A stretch of DNA of 64,000 bases, taken from Tragulus kanchil. Taxonomy: Eukaryota > Chordata > Mammalia > Artiodactyla > Tragulidae. The DNA lies in contig JAIOJX010000027.1 in the NCBI GenBank assembly GCA_022376925.1, forward strand, positions 20,539,471 to 20,603,470. Direction: 5' to 3'. Under the pieces are notes generated by a model. It was not told the DNA's origin. It did not search any database and saw only the letters and a program-made list of their open reading frames with translations. A program made the translations under genes and the position numbers. Positions 19,010 through 29,013 of the stretch are shown here, one piece after another (position 1 is the stretch's first letter; each line of letters starts with the position of its first letter).

Positions 19010-19140
19010 GCGGCCGGGGGACCCGAGCCCCCCCAACCCCGCCCCCCGCCCCCGGCCCCGGCCCCGGCCCCGGCCAGGCCGACGCGGACGAAGACGAGCC
19101 GCCGCTCTGCCCCCGGCTCGGCCGCGGCCCCTCCACTCAC
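19010..19140. promoter_or_regulatory. GC-rich CpG patch with GGCCCC-type repeat
   Basis: C-rich runs lead into about four tandem CCCCGG units near 19051-19075, followed by CpG-dense sequence. On the minus strand this gives many closely spaced runs of four or more Gs, a strong G-quadruplex candidate. The second copy at about 20120-20255 has shorter C runs. It may be a small CpG island; no transcript structure is evident. A GTGAGT donor-like site lies on the minus strand near 19137. Confidence 0.5.
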
Positions 19141-19566
19141 AGCTGCTCTTTAAGAGCGTTTAGCTGCCCGACGGGGAAGGCCTTTCTGCCTTGTGATCAG
19201 AGTGCTGAGAGACAGCAGAGGTTTGGCAATAGCACTGCTCAAGAAAAAATAGAAAGACCAGGCAGCTCACATGAGAATCACCGGAGCAAACCACCCGGCT
19301 GAGCAGGCCCACGGCCCCGGCGCTGGGGCCCCTCCGCCATTCCAGCCGAGCTGCCCAGGCTCTGAGCGGCCCGGGGAAGCCAGGGGCCAGGGAGAAGCTC
19401 TCACCTCTGCCTCCAGGCCCACCTGGGCCTCACCCTCCCTCGCAGAGCCCGGAGGAGGTTAGTGTCTCTGTTTGGCTGATTGGAAGACGCCCGAGGGGAG
19501 ACGGGAAGAACTGGGAGATCGAGAGGGACATGTATATAAGCTACTGACACTAGGTATGAAATAGAC

Positions 19567-19730
19567 AGGCTTCCCGGTGGCTCGGAGGCGAGGAACCCGC
19601 CTGCCGACGCAGGGGACGCAGGCTCACCCCTGAGTCAGGAAGATCCCCTGGAGGAGGCAGCGGCGACCCACTCCAGTCCCGGGGTTTAAGAGTCAGGCAC
19701 CACTGAGGCGACTGAGCAAGCGAGGCGTTG
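19567..19730 (+). mobile_element. Bov-A2 SINE, short (first of three copies)
   Basis: 'ggcttcccggtggctcggag', 'aggaagatcccctggagg', 'gacccactccagtc', then a direct jump to 'gagtcaggcaccactgagg'. The 'ttcttgcctggagaatccc' section is deleted in all copies. Other copies at 20679-20845 and 21790-21957. Confidence 0.9.
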
Positions 19731-20678
19731 AGGGTATCCTCAAGGCCTGTGAACCCAGAAACAAAGCCTCCTATAGGACCTGGTACCCCCAGAATTCAGA
19801 TGAAAAAAAGGTCAGCCAGGCAGCCAGGAAGTCCCCGGCACTGGATCATGTCTTGTTGGCGGAGCTGGCACTGTCCCTGGAAGAGGTCCAGCAGCCGCCC
19901 GGCCTCTGAGCACCGGCCGCCGGAGCAGCCCTTCCCAGCTGTCACGACCGGAATGCCTCCTAAGGGGCCGAAACAGCCCCGGTGGAGAATCGCCATCTCA
20001 CACAGAGAGGAGACACCGGGGCATGGAGAACCCAAGGGAGAGGTCAGACGCGTCTCCCTGCGGGGGCATTCACCCACGTCTCAGAAACTAGGCCAGGCTG
20101 ACCCCGCAGGCTCCCGGAGAGAAGCGGCCGGGGACCCGAGCCCCCAACCCCGCCCCCGCCCCGGCCCCGGCCCCGGCCCCGGCCAGGCCGACGCGGACGA
20201 AGACGAGCCGCCGCTCTGCCCCCGGCTCGGCCGCGGCCCCTCCACTCACAGCTGCTCTTTAAGAGCGTTTAGCTGCCCGACGGGGAAGGCCTTTCTGCCT
20301 TGTGATCAGAGTGCTGAGAGACAGCAGAGGTTTGGCAATAGCACTGCTCAAGAAAAAATAGAAAGACCAGGCAGCTCACATGAGAATCACCGGAGCAAAC
20401 CACCCGGCTGAGCAGGCCCACGGCCCCGGCGCTGGGGCCCCTCCGCCATTCCAGCCGAGCTGCCCAGGCTCTGAGCGGCCCGGGGAAGCCAGGGGCCAGG
20501 GAGAAGCTCTCACCTCTGCCTCCAGGCCCACCTGGGCCTCACCCTCCCTCGCAGAGCCCGGAGGAGGTTAGTGTCTCTGTTTGGCTGATTGGAAGACGCC
20601 CGAGGGGAGACGGGAAGAACTGGGAGATCGAGAGGGACATGTATATAAGCTACTGACACTAGGTATGAAATAGACAGG

Positions 20679-20845
20679 CTTCCCGGTGGCTCGGAGGCGA
20701 GGAACCCGCCTGCCGACGCAGGGGACGCAGGCTCACCCCTGAGTCAGGAAGATCCCCTGGAGGAGGCAGCGGCGACCCACTCCAGTCCCCGGGGTTTCGA
20801 AGAGTCAGGCACCACTGAGGCGACTGAGCAAGCGAGAGCGTTGAG
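20679..20845 (+). mobile_element. Bov-A2 SINE, short (second copy)
   Basis: Same element as 19567-19730. Here 'ggggtttcgaagagtcagg' is complete, whereas the first copy reads 'ggggtttaagagtcagg', another junction-side loss. Confidence 0.9.
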
Positions 20846-20910
20846 GGTATCCTCGAAGGCCTGTGAACCCAGAAACAAAGCCTCCTATAGGACCTGGTAC
20901 CCCAGAATTC

Positions 20911-21581
20911 TCAAGGAAGTCAGGATATCGAAGAAGGCAGCGGGCACATCAGCATGAGATGCGGCCCCCGGTAGCATTCAGGCCGCCAGCCCACAGCCCC
21001 CGGACCTTCCACCAGACTTCTCTCTCTGGGCCTGCATGAGCCCCGAGGTTCTGGTGACCCGACAGCAACTGACTAGAGGCTATAATAACTGCTTCACAGT
21101 CAGATAAAAACACGCTAGAGGGAAACAGCACAGGAGCCTGCGGGCTGACGTGTCCCCGGGAGCAGCAGAGGGCCAAGGGCTCTGGAACCAAGCCCGGCCG
21201 GAAAAAGAGGCAGGCCTTTCTTTTCCTTTGGGCATCGGAAAGTTAGAAAAGTTCAACCAGAAAAGCCCTGAGGAGGCACGGAGACAGAAGGACGGCTTGG
21301 CGTTGAGCACGGTACACCTCGGTGGGCTGTACGGACGCAGAAGTGACCGTTCCACGTTCACTGAATGACCGAGACACAGATAAGGGCATGGATCTTGGGA
21401 GCGGCATCAGAAAACCTCAACAACCTGCAGGGGCAGCTCCTCTCGTGTGGGGGGCGGTGTCTGGCGGGCTGCGTCTTTTCTTCAAGGATGACAACCCCGG
21501 AGCGCAGGGTCCTGCCTGCCTTGAGTCACTGGCCCCCGAAGAAAGGAGCCGGGGCTGCAGCTGCCCAAAACTGAATCTGCG
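20911..21581. other. Unassigned sequence (repeated at 22028-22696)
   Basis: No named repeat or gene recognised. It contains short open frames on both strands without known domains. Present twice owing to duplication 6. Confidence 0.5.
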
Positions 21582-21670
21582 GGCTTCCCTGGTGGTCCAT
21601 GGGTAAAGAGTCTGCCTTGCAATGCAAGAGACACCGGTTCAATCCCTGACCCAGGAAGATCCCACATGCT
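21582..21670 (+). mobile_element. tRNA-derived SINE cut at a junction
   Basis: First 90 bp of the SINE seen more fully at 22697-22920: 'gggcttccctggtggtccat' and 'cggttcaatccctgaccc'. It ends abruptly at the join of duplication 6. Confidence 0.88.
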
Positions 21671-21789
21671 GCAGAGCCCGGAGGAGGTTAGTGTCTCTGT
21701 TTGGCTGATTGGAAGCGCCCGAGGGAGCGGAAGAACTGGGAGATCGAGAGGACATGTATATAAGCTACTGACACTAGGTATGAAATAGA

Positions 21790-21957
21790 CAGGCTTCCCG
21801 GTGGCTCGGAGGCGAGGAACCCGCCTGCCGACGCAGGGGACGCAGGCTCACCCCTGAGTCAGGAAGATCCCCTGGAGGAGGCAGCGGCGACCCACTCCAG
21901 TCCCCGGGGTTTCGAAGAGTCAGGCACCACTGAGGCGACTGAGCAAGCGAGAGCGTT
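21790..21957 (+). mobile_element. Bov-A2 SINE, short (third copy)
   Basis: Third instance of the 19567-19730 element, created by duplication 6. Confidence 0.9.
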
Positions 21958-22696
21958 GAGGGTATCCTCGAAGGCCTGTGAACCCAGAAACAAAGCCTCC
22001 TATAGGACCTGGTACCCCAGAATTCTCAAGGAAGTCAGGATATCGAAGAAGGCAGCGGGCACATCAGCATGAGATGCGGCCCCCGGTAGCATTCAGGCCG
22101 CCAGCCCACAGCCCCCGGACCTTCCACCAGACTTCTCTCTCTGGGCCTGCATGAGCCCCGAGGTTCTGGTGACCCGACAGCAACTGACTAGAGGCTATAA
22201 TAACTGCTTCACAGTCAGATAAAAACACGCTAGAGGGAAACAGCACAGGAGCCTGCGGGCTGACGTGTCCCCGGGAGCAGCAGAGGGCCAAGGGCTCTGG
22301 AACCAAGCCCGGCCGGAAAAAGAGGCAGGCCTTTCTTTTCCTTTGGGCATCGGAAAGTTAGAAAAGTTCAACCAGAAAAGCCCTGAGGAGGCACGGAGAC
22401 AGAAGGACGGCTTGGCGTTGAGCACGGTACACCTCGGTGGGCTGTACGGACGCAGAAGTGACCGTTCCACGTTCACTGAATGACCGAGACACAGATAAGG
22501 GCATGGATCTTGGGAGCGGCATCAGAAAACCTCAACAACCTGCAGCGCGCAGCTCCTCTCGTGTGGGGGGCGGTGTCTGGCGGGCTGCGTCTTTTCTTCA
22601 AGGATGACAACCCCGGAGCGCAGGGTCCTGCCTGCCTTGAGTCACTGGCCCCCGAAGAAAGGAGCCGGGGCTGCAGCTGCCCAAAACTGAATCTGC

Positions 22697-22941
22697 GGGC
22701 TTCCCTGGTGGTCCATGGGTAAAGAGTCTGCCTTGCAATGCAAGAGACACCGGTTCAATCCCTGACCCAGGAAGATCCCACATGCTGCAGAGCGGCTGGA
22801 CCGGTGTGTCCAATTGTGAGCCAGCGCTCTGGAGTGAGAGGCCACAGGAATGGGAGGCCCACACAGGCTGAGGAATAAAGATGGATGACAATGGATAAAA
22901 AAAAAAAAGAAGCCAAAATTAAAAAAAAAAAAAAAAAAACT
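22697..22941 (+). mobile_element. Long tRNA-derived SINE with long A tail
   Basis: Complete version: 'gggcttccctggtggtccat', 'gagcggctggaccggtgtgt', 'gaggccacaggaatgggagg', 'aataaagatggatgacaat'. It is followed by a broken poly-A tract (22898-22941) that differs in length from the second copy at 24059-24098. Confidence 0.9.
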
Positions 22942-23294
22942 GAATCTGCAAAATTCGTCAGTGACTCCCTTTGTGCAAAGCCCTCCTTCTGGCTTAGACT
23001 GAAGACCCTCAGCTGGTCATGTTGGGGAGAAGCGGGGAGAGCAGGGAGATGTATGAGGACCACCAGGAATGTGTTTAAATGGCGTACAAGAGCTAACACT
23101 TTCCCTCGCCTGAGGTCACACTGGACATACTTAAACCCTCATCTGATCCTCACGACGGCGGATGAGGCTGGTGGCCGACGCCCGGCCCGCTTTACAGAGA
23201 GAGAGGCGGGGGCGCGCACCCACAGCGTCGACGCCCCCACAGTGTCTGGGGTGGTGCCCGCCTCTATGTTCTTAATTGTTTAAAAAAGACACTT

Positions 23295-23434
23295 TACTTA
23301 AATTGACTTTTATGTATTTACGTTTTGGCCACACCGCACAGCATGCGGGATCTTAGTTCCCTGCCAGGGACGGAACCCACACCCCCGGCAGTGAAAGCTG
23401 GGCGTCTGGACCGCTGGACTCCCAGGGAAGCCCC
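23295..23434 (-). mobile_element. tRNA-derived SINE (CHR-2-like)
   Basis: 'cgttttggccacaccgcaca', 'atcttagttccctgccaggg', 'ggactcccagggaagccc'. Minus-strand short SINE. Duplicate at 24451-24590. Confidence 0.9.
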
Positions 23435-23584
23435 CGCCCCACCTGGGAAGGAAAGCTCGTCTGTGGAATTCCAGTATGCTCCGTTCAAGCCACGTCCGTC
23501 TCTCACCCCTACCCACCAGTTCCCCTCTGGACAGACGGCTGTTCTGTGCCTTTCTCCCTTCCTCCTGAATCCTCTTGTTCTTCC

Positions 23585-23973
23585 TGACCACACTCTTTGC
23601 TCTTATCCTGGTGGCCTACCTTCTCTTTTTCACTGAAGTAGAGTGGATTGCAGTGCTGTGTCAGTTCCTGCCATACAGCATCCAGTTCAGCTATACACAC
23701 ACACACATATATCAACACATACATATTCCTTTTCATCTTCTTTTCCACCACGGTTTATCACAGGAGATTGGATATCGTTCCCTGGGCTGCATGGCAGACT
23801 TTGCTGTCTCTCCGTTTGACATACAAGAGCTTGTATCTACTAACCCCAAACTCCCAGTCCATCCCTCCTCAGCCCCACCTCTTGGCAACCTCAAGGCCGT
23901 TCCCTGTAGCTGTGAGTTTGTTTCTGTTTCACAGATCAGGTCACTTGTATCATATTTTAGACTCCACCGAAGT
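23585..23973 (-). mobile_element. L1 3'UTR (artiodactyl type)
   Basis: Reading plus: 'cattccttttcatcttctt' and 'ggtttatcacaggagattgg' , then 'gttccctgggctgcatggca', 'ttgtatctactaaccccaaa', 'cctcttggcaacc', and 'atcatattttagactccac'. This is the reverse complement of the well-known L1 3'UTR. It continues in the second copy to about 25195. Confidence 0.85.
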
Positions 23974-24098
23974 CAATTGTGAGCCAGCGCTCTGGAGTGA
24001 GAGGCCACAGGAATGGGAGGCCCACACAGGCTGAGGAATAAAGATGGATGACAATGGATAAAAAAAGAAGCCAAAAATTTAAAAAAAAAAAAAAAAAC
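23974..24098 (+). mobile_element. Headless tRNA-derived SINE at a junction
   Basis: 3' half only of the SINE at 22697-22941, starting at 'caattgtgagccagcgctct'. The missing head coincides exactly with the duplication join, so this is not a natural 5' truncation. Confidence 0.88.
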
Positions 24099-24450
24099 TG
24101 AATCTGCAAAATTCGTCAGTGACTCCCTTTGTGCAAAGCCCTCCTTCTGGCTTAGACTGAAGACCCTCAGCTGGTCATGTTGGGGAGAAGCGGGGAGAGC
24201 AGGGAGATGTATGAGGACCACCAGGAATGTGTTTAAATGGCGTACAAGAGCTAACACTTTCCCTCGCCTGAGGTCACACTGGACATACTTAAACCCTCAT
24301 CTGATCCTCACGACGGCGGATGAGGCTGGTGGCCGACGCCCGGCCCGCTTTACAGAGAGAGAGGCGGGGGCGCGCACCCACAGCGTCGACGCCCCCACAG
24401 TGTCTGGGGTGGTGCCCGCCTCTATGTTCTTAATTGTTTAAAAAAGACAC

Positions 24451-24590
24451 TTTACTTAAATTGACTTTTATGTATTTACGTTTTGGCCACACCGCACAGC
24501 ATGCGGGATCTTAGTTCCCTGCCAGGGACGGAACCCACACCCCCGGCAGTGAAAGCTGGGCGTCTGGACCGCTGGACTCCCAGGGAAGCC
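24451..24590 (-). mobile_element. tRNA-derived SINE (copy 2 of duplication 7)
   Basis: Second-copy version of the element at 23295-23434. Confidence 0.9.
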
Positions 24591-24740
24591 CCCGCCCCAC
24601 CTGGGAAGGAAAGCTCGTCTGTGGAATTCCAGTATGCTCCGTTCAAGCCACGTCCGTCTCCCCCCTACCCACCAGTTCCCCTCTGGACAGACGGCTGTTC
24701 TGTGCCTTTCTCCCTTCCTCCTGAATCCTCTTGTTCTTCC

Positions 24741-25195
24741 TGACCACACTCTTTGCTCTTATCCTGGTGGCCTACCTTCTCTTTTTCACTGAAGTAGAGT
24801 GGATTGCAGTGCTGTGTCAGTTCCTGCCATACAGCATCCAGTTCAGCTATACACACACACACATATATCAACACATACATATTCCTTTTCATCTTCTTTT
24901 CCACCACGGTTTATCACAGGAGATTGGATATCGTTCCCTGGGCTGCATGGCAGACTTTGCTGTCTCTCCGTTTGACATACAAGAGCTTGTATCTACTAAC
25001 CCCAAACTCCCAGTCCATCCCTCCTCAGCCCCACCTCTTGGCAACCTCAAGGCCGTTCCCTGTAGCTGTGAGTTTGTTTCTGTTTCACAGATCAGGTCAC
25101 TTGTATCATATTTTAGACTCCACCGAAGTCATACCATGAGACGTGTCTTTCCCTTTCTGACTGCACGTTGCTTCGTGCGATCCTCTCTTGGCCCG
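24741..25195 (-). mobile_element. L1 3'UTR (copy 2, longer)
   Basis: Same element as 23585-23973. Here it runs on through 'gaagtcataccatgagacgt' and 'gtctttccctttctgact', the expected continuation, confirming that copy 1 was cut at the join. Confidence 0.85.
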
Positions 25196-25555
25196 TCTGC
25201 GTAGATCCTGGCAGCCCATCGGGAGGTACGGGTCCCCTTCCTCCTGTTTGGACCCACCCCTGCTCGGGACGTTGCCCCCGGTGGGCAGCTCTCAAGCCCA
25301 CCCAAGCATCAGGCCCGCTTAGCGAATGCCTAGTCCAAATCCTTGAGCATCTACCAGCCAACTAAGTCCACTGAGAAAACTGATAGCTGACACCACCACT
25401 CCTTCTCTGCAGCACACAAAGCATCCACAGCGTAAAATCGGCTCCAATAACAGGCCGTGGGACGGGCAGTAAATTCACGAGCTTGGGCTCAAGGTCTTAT
25501 CTTTCTTTCCTAGGTGGAGGTGCATGTTCCTGGTCTTCTGTCATAATCTGTCTTC
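25196..25555. other. Unassigned sequence (repeated at 26301-26661)
   Basis: No gene or named repeat recognised. Present twice. Confidence 0.45.
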
Positions 25556-25763
25556 CAGCATCTTCGTGTGCATGCTGAGTCGTGTCCAACTCTCTGCGAC
25601 CCCATGAGCCAGGCTCCTCTGTCCATGGAATCCTCCAGGCAAGCATACTGGAGTGGGTGGCCGTTTCCTCCTCCAGGGGGATCTTCCCGACCCAGGGACG
25701 GAACCCAGGTCTCCTGCAGTGGCAGGCGGGTTCTTTACCACTGAGCCACCTGGGAAATGCCAT
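25556..25763 (-). mobile_element. Bov-A2 SINE
   Basis: 'gctgagtcgtgtccaactct', 'gtccatggaatcctccaggc', 'ggatcttcccgacccaggga', 'ttctttaccactgagccacc'. Full length on the minus strand. Duplicate at 26662-26869. Confidence 0.95.
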
Positions 25764-26074
25764 TCTTCCAAAATCCTAATGAGTCAATTCACACTTCCAC
25801 CCACAGGTCTCTGGGCCAGGAGCGGAGCTGTGCCGTCACGCCAGCCAGAGCTTGTGTTCTTCCTGGTGATCTCTGACAACGACTTGAGCCCATGCCTGAG
25901 CCTGCACTTCCATAAACAAGGATTTGACCTGTCGCCACCCCACGGGAACCCCCAGCCCCTGAATCCAGAGCCCAGAGGCAGAAGGCCACACAATCAGCCG
26001 CAAACAACCGAAGGAACAGGCTCTGCCAGGGAGAGGCAGGCTCCGGAGCTGAGCAGGACCGAGCCGCTTCAAGA
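25764..26074. other. Unassigned sequence (repeated at 26870-27182)
   Basis: No named repeat or credible gene. A plus-strand open frame runs from the Bov-A2 through this stretch but shows no domain. Confidence 0.45.
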
Positions 26075-26095
26075 GGGGGATGAAAGGCCCCATGC

Positions 26096-26300
26096 GAGCT
26101 TGTATCTACTAACCCAAAATCCATCCCTCCTCAGCCCCACCTCTTGGCAACCTCAAGGCCGTTCCCTGTAGCTGTGAGTTTGTTTCTGTTTCACAGATCA
26201 GGTCACTTGTATCATATTTTAGACTCCACCGAAGTCATACCATGAGACGTGTCTTTCCCTTTCTGACTGCACGTTGCTTCGTGCGATCCTCTCTTGGCCC
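26096..26300 (-). mobile_element. L1 3'UTR piece (third instance)
   Basis: Partial repeat of 24984-25195, produced by duplication 8. Confidence 0.82.
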
Positions 26301-26661
26301 GTCTGCGTAGATCCTGGCAGCCCATCGGGAGGTACGGGTCCCCTTCCTCCTGTTTGGACCCACCCCTGCTCGGGACGTTGCCCCCGGTGGGCAGCTCTCA
26401 AGCCCACCCAAGCATCAGGCCCGCTTAGCGAATGCCTAGTCCAAATCCTTGAGCATCTACCAGCCAACTAAGTCCACTGAGAAAACTGATAGCTGACACC
26501 ACCACTCCTTCTCTGCAGCACACAAAGCATCCACAGCGTAAAATCGGCTCCAATAACAGGCCGTGGGACGGGCAGTAAATTCACGAGCTTGGGCTCAAGG
26601 TCTTATCTTTCTTTCCTAGGTGGAGGTGCATGTTCCTGGTCTTCTGTCATAATCTGTCTTC

Positions 26662-26869
26662 CAGCATCTTCGTGTGCATGCTGAGTCGTGTCCAACTCTC
26701 TGCGACCCCATGAGCCAGGCTCCTCTGTCCATGGAATCCTCCAGGCAAGCATACTGGAGTGGGTGGCCGTTTCCTCCTCCAGGGGGATCTTCCCGACCCA
26801 GGGACGGAACCCAGGTCTCCTGCAGTGGCAGGCGGGTTCTTTACCACTGAGCCACCTGGGAAATGCCAT
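26662..26869 (-). mobile_element. Bov-A2 SINE (copy 2 of duplication 8)
   Basis: Second-copy version of the Bov-A2 at 25556-25763. Confidence 0.95.
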
Positions 26870-27182
26870 TCTTCCAAAATCCTAATGAGTCAATTCACAC
26901 TTCCACCCACAGGTCTCTGGGCCAGGAGCGGAGCTGTGCCGTCACGCCAGCCAGAGCTTGTGTTCTTCCTGGTGATCTCTGACAACGACTTGAGCCCATG
27001 CCTGAGCCTGCACTTCCATAAACAAGGATTTGACCTGTCGCCACCCCACGGGAACCCCCAGCCCCTGAATCCAGAGCCCAGAGGCAGAAGGCCACACAAT
27101 CAGCCGCAAACAACCGAAGGAACAGGCTCTGCCAGGGAGAGGCAGGCTCCGGAGCTGAGCAGGACCGAAGCCGCTTCAAGAC

Positions 27183-28055
27183 GATGTTTCCGCTGGGTGC
27201 AGTGACCTTTCATTCCATGTTTACTTGGAAATGACCTTTAAGCAGCAATCAACAGAAATGAAATGCTTCAAAGGAATAAATTAGATAATGCAGATGTTCC
27301 CCAGTGCTAAGTGCTGCCCAAGGAATGCAGGGCACCGTAGCAGCGGCTCTGCCCGGGAAGCCGCCCTCTAGCCTGTTCGTTAGACTAATAAGTGAATACA
27401 GAGTTCTAGCAACCCTCGCCGATCAGACCACTAAGGACCTAAAGCCAGGCTGACCTCGGCAGGAAACATGATTATTTCCACAGTGGAACCCAAACAACCA
27501 GCTGACATTTCATGTTAATTCTGTTTGGAGCGGAGGTAACTGCGTTACTTGGATGCCCAGTAAGTGATGCACCATCTTCCAGGGGAAAAACATCCCAAGG
27601 TCTGGGCCAGGTGGCATCTGGGGGAGCTCTGCCATGCCCCATCTAGTCTCATTTCAATGGAAGACGTCATTCACTTACATTCGTGGACTCATCGCTGAGC
27701 ATCTACCAAACACCGGGCTCCGCAGGACGTGCTGAAGAGGCTCGGAGGCTGGAGAGAACACAGCCCCTCGAGGCCAAAGCCACGGGCGGCGGCTGGGCTC
27801 TGGGCCTTCGGCGGCAGGCCCCCTCCGCCAGGGCACATTGCTCTTCCTCTGCTGTGTCTGCTCTGTTCTCTCTCGCTCACCACTGCGTTCTGCTCTGTAT
27901 TGCTTATATTTAATCTTAACAATGAAGGTCATCCAGGAATCATCAAATGGTGACCCTTGGACTGTAATGAATCAGTCACCCTAAAATAGAAGTATCTAAA
28001 CAGAGAAGCTCAAAGCCAAGGGCTCTGGCTTCCTCTGCATCTGATTAGAGAGTTC
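27183..28055. other. Unassigned sequence, no gene seen
   Basis: About 870 bp of non-duplicated sequence with no SINE. 'gctgagcatctaccaaacac' near 27695 vaguely recalls old MIR/L2-type repeats. 27770-27840 is GC-rich. Open frames on both strands here are mirror images and not credible. Confidence 0.45.
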
Positions 28056-28342
28056 TAGGGACTTCCCTCACGGCCCAGGGGCTAAGACTTCAAGCTCCCA
28101 GTGCTGGGGCCCCAGGCTTCCACCCCTGGCCAGGGAGCTGGATCCCACACGCCCCAACGAAGAGTCCTTGGGGTGGATCTGATCCCATCCCTCCCCCAGC
28201 CCCGAGGACAGCCGGGTCCCACCTCCACCTTCAGGAGGACAGAGGAGGTCCTTAGCCACAACTGAAGGTGCCACACGCTGCAACGGGGCTGATGATCTGA
28301 GAGCTGCAACTAACACGCGGCGGAGCCACATAAAGAATGTTT
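28056..28342 (+). mobile_element. tRNA-derived SINE carrying an internal insert
   Basis: 'gggacttccctcacggccca', 'ggccagggagctggatccca', then, after an insert of about 95 bp (28156-28250), 'ttagccacaactgaaggtgc' and an A/T-rich end 'atgtttttaaaaag'. Part of the insert matches sequence 390 bp downstream. Confidence 0.75.
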
Positions 28343-28640
28343 TTAAAAAGCAAGAGATACTTCTAGAATCTCCTGAACCTCAATCCCGGGGCAAACACGT
28401 CTTCTCTGCTCTAGGGCGTCCATGAGGAGATCTGTTGGGGGAGGGGCTGTCCATTCCTCCTGGGAAAGGGGTCCACCAGGTCGCCTGGTCCCCTCTCCTG
28501 GCTCACAACAGCTCCCACTGCCCCCAAGCAAACGCCGCCGCCCTGAAGGTCTTCCAAGGGGCTGATGTGACGTCAGACACCACCCTCACCGCTGCCCCGA
28601 GGACAGCCAGGTCCCACCGCCACCTTCAGGAGGACAGAGT
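28200..28640. repeat. Dispersed 45 bp direct repeat
   Basis: The 45 bp stretch at 28199-28245 (starting 'gccccgaggacagccgggtc', ending 'cttcaggaggacagag') recurs at 28595-28640 with two base differences. The first occurrence lies inside the SINE insert; the second is in unique sequence and is the likely source. Confidence 0.85.
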
Positions 28641-28792
28641 CTCAGGACACGTCCCCCAGAGGACACTGAAAGGGTCACAGACGGGGTCAGGCAGGCCGGA
28701 GCGGCAGGGGCTCTGGGACTGCAGGGGGCTGACGGCGTCAGTTCTCTCTGATTTAAGGTGACGAATGGGGGCTGGCGGGGCGGGTGTGTGGG
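28343..28792. other. Unassigned GC-rich sequence
   Basis: Contains the downstream copy of the 45 bp repeat. No other recognised feature. Confidence 0.45.
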
Positions 28793-29013
28793 GGGGCGTC
28801 TTCCTGGTGGCCCAGACAGTAAAGAACCTGCCTATACTGCAGGACATCCGCGTTCAGTCCCTGGGTAGGGAAGGTCCCCTGGAGAAGAAAATGGCAACCT
28901 GCTCCAGCGTCCTCGCCTGGAGAATCCCGTGGGCAGAGGAGCCTGGCGAGTTGAGTCCAAAGCGTTGCAAAGAGTCAGGCACAACTGAGCAACACACACA
29001 CGCACACACACGC
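28793..29013 (+). mobile_element. Bov-A2 SINE with short CA tail
   Basis: 'cttcctggtggcccagac', 'gaaggtcccctggagaagaa', 'gagaatcccgtgggcagagg', 'gtcaggcacaactgagcaac', then a CA-rich tail to 29013. Confidence 0.93.

Larger units (their letters stand above)
16831..19014. repeat. Tandem duplication 4 (unit about 1.09 kb)
   Basis: Copy 1 is 16831-17915 and copy 2 is 17923-19014, with about 7 bp of filler. Each copy holds two adjacent SINEs and a GC-rich segment. Differences are scarce, mostly G- and C-run lengths near 17815/18900. The last 315 bp of each copy also begin duplication 5, so that segment occurs three times (17600-17915, 18697-19014, 19822-20130). Confidence 0.95.
18697..20910. repeat. 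Tandem duplication 5 (unit about 1.1 kb)
   Basis: Copy 1 is 18697-19796 and copy 2 is 19822-20910, with about 25 bp of filler. At the start of copy 2 almost every G or C run is shortened compared with copy 1: 'ttggcgg' versus 'ttggggcgg', 'ctggaag' versus 'ctgggaag', 'gccgccggagc' versus 'gccgccgggagc'. This is a typical homopolymer error signature beside a junction. It overlaps duplications 4 and 6. Confidence 0.95.
20551..22793. repeat. Tandem duplication 6 (unit about 1.12 kb)
   Basis: Copy 1 is 20551-21670 and copy 2 is 21671-22793, directly abutting, with 'gcagagc' shared at the join. The start of copy 2 lacks several bases found in copy 1: 'ggaagcgcccgagggagcgg' versus the longer run with 'gacgcccgaggggagacggg'. 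The first 350 bp are also in duplication 5, so they occur three times (19442-19796, 20551-20910, 21671-22027). Confidence 0.95.
22811..25130. repeat. Tandem duplication 7 (unit about 1.16 kb)
   Basis: Copy 1 is 22811-23973 and copy 2 is 23974-25130, directly abutting. The duplication starts inside a SINE, so copy 2 opens with a headless SINE (23974-24098). Differences lie chiefly in the two A runs and in 'tctcacccctaccc' versus 'tcccccctaccc'. Confidence 0.95.
24984..27182. repeat. Tandem duplication 8 (unit about 1.09 kb)
   Basis: Copy 1 is 24984-26074 and copy 2 is 26096-27182, with about 21 bp of filler. The start of copy 2 has lost 'ctcccag' and a C compared with copy 1. The first 147 bp are shared with duplication 7, giving three instances (23826, 24984, 26096). 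Confidence 0.95.

Noticed and set aside
19020..19080. Orthologue of the C9orf72 GGGGCC repeat
   Set aside because: Flanking sequence does not resemble that locus as I know it. Only the hexanucleotide is similar.
19137..19142. Minus-strand GTGAGT at the second GC patch as an exon end
   Set aside because: The supposed exon side is ordinary sequence and the CpG-rich part would be intronic, with no supporting start or acceptor. Chance match likely.
23585..25195. Open frames in the region 'MFFLTTLFALILVAYLLFF' as a membrane protein
   Set aside because: The hydrophobic frame is the reverse strand of an L1 3'UTR and is not coding.
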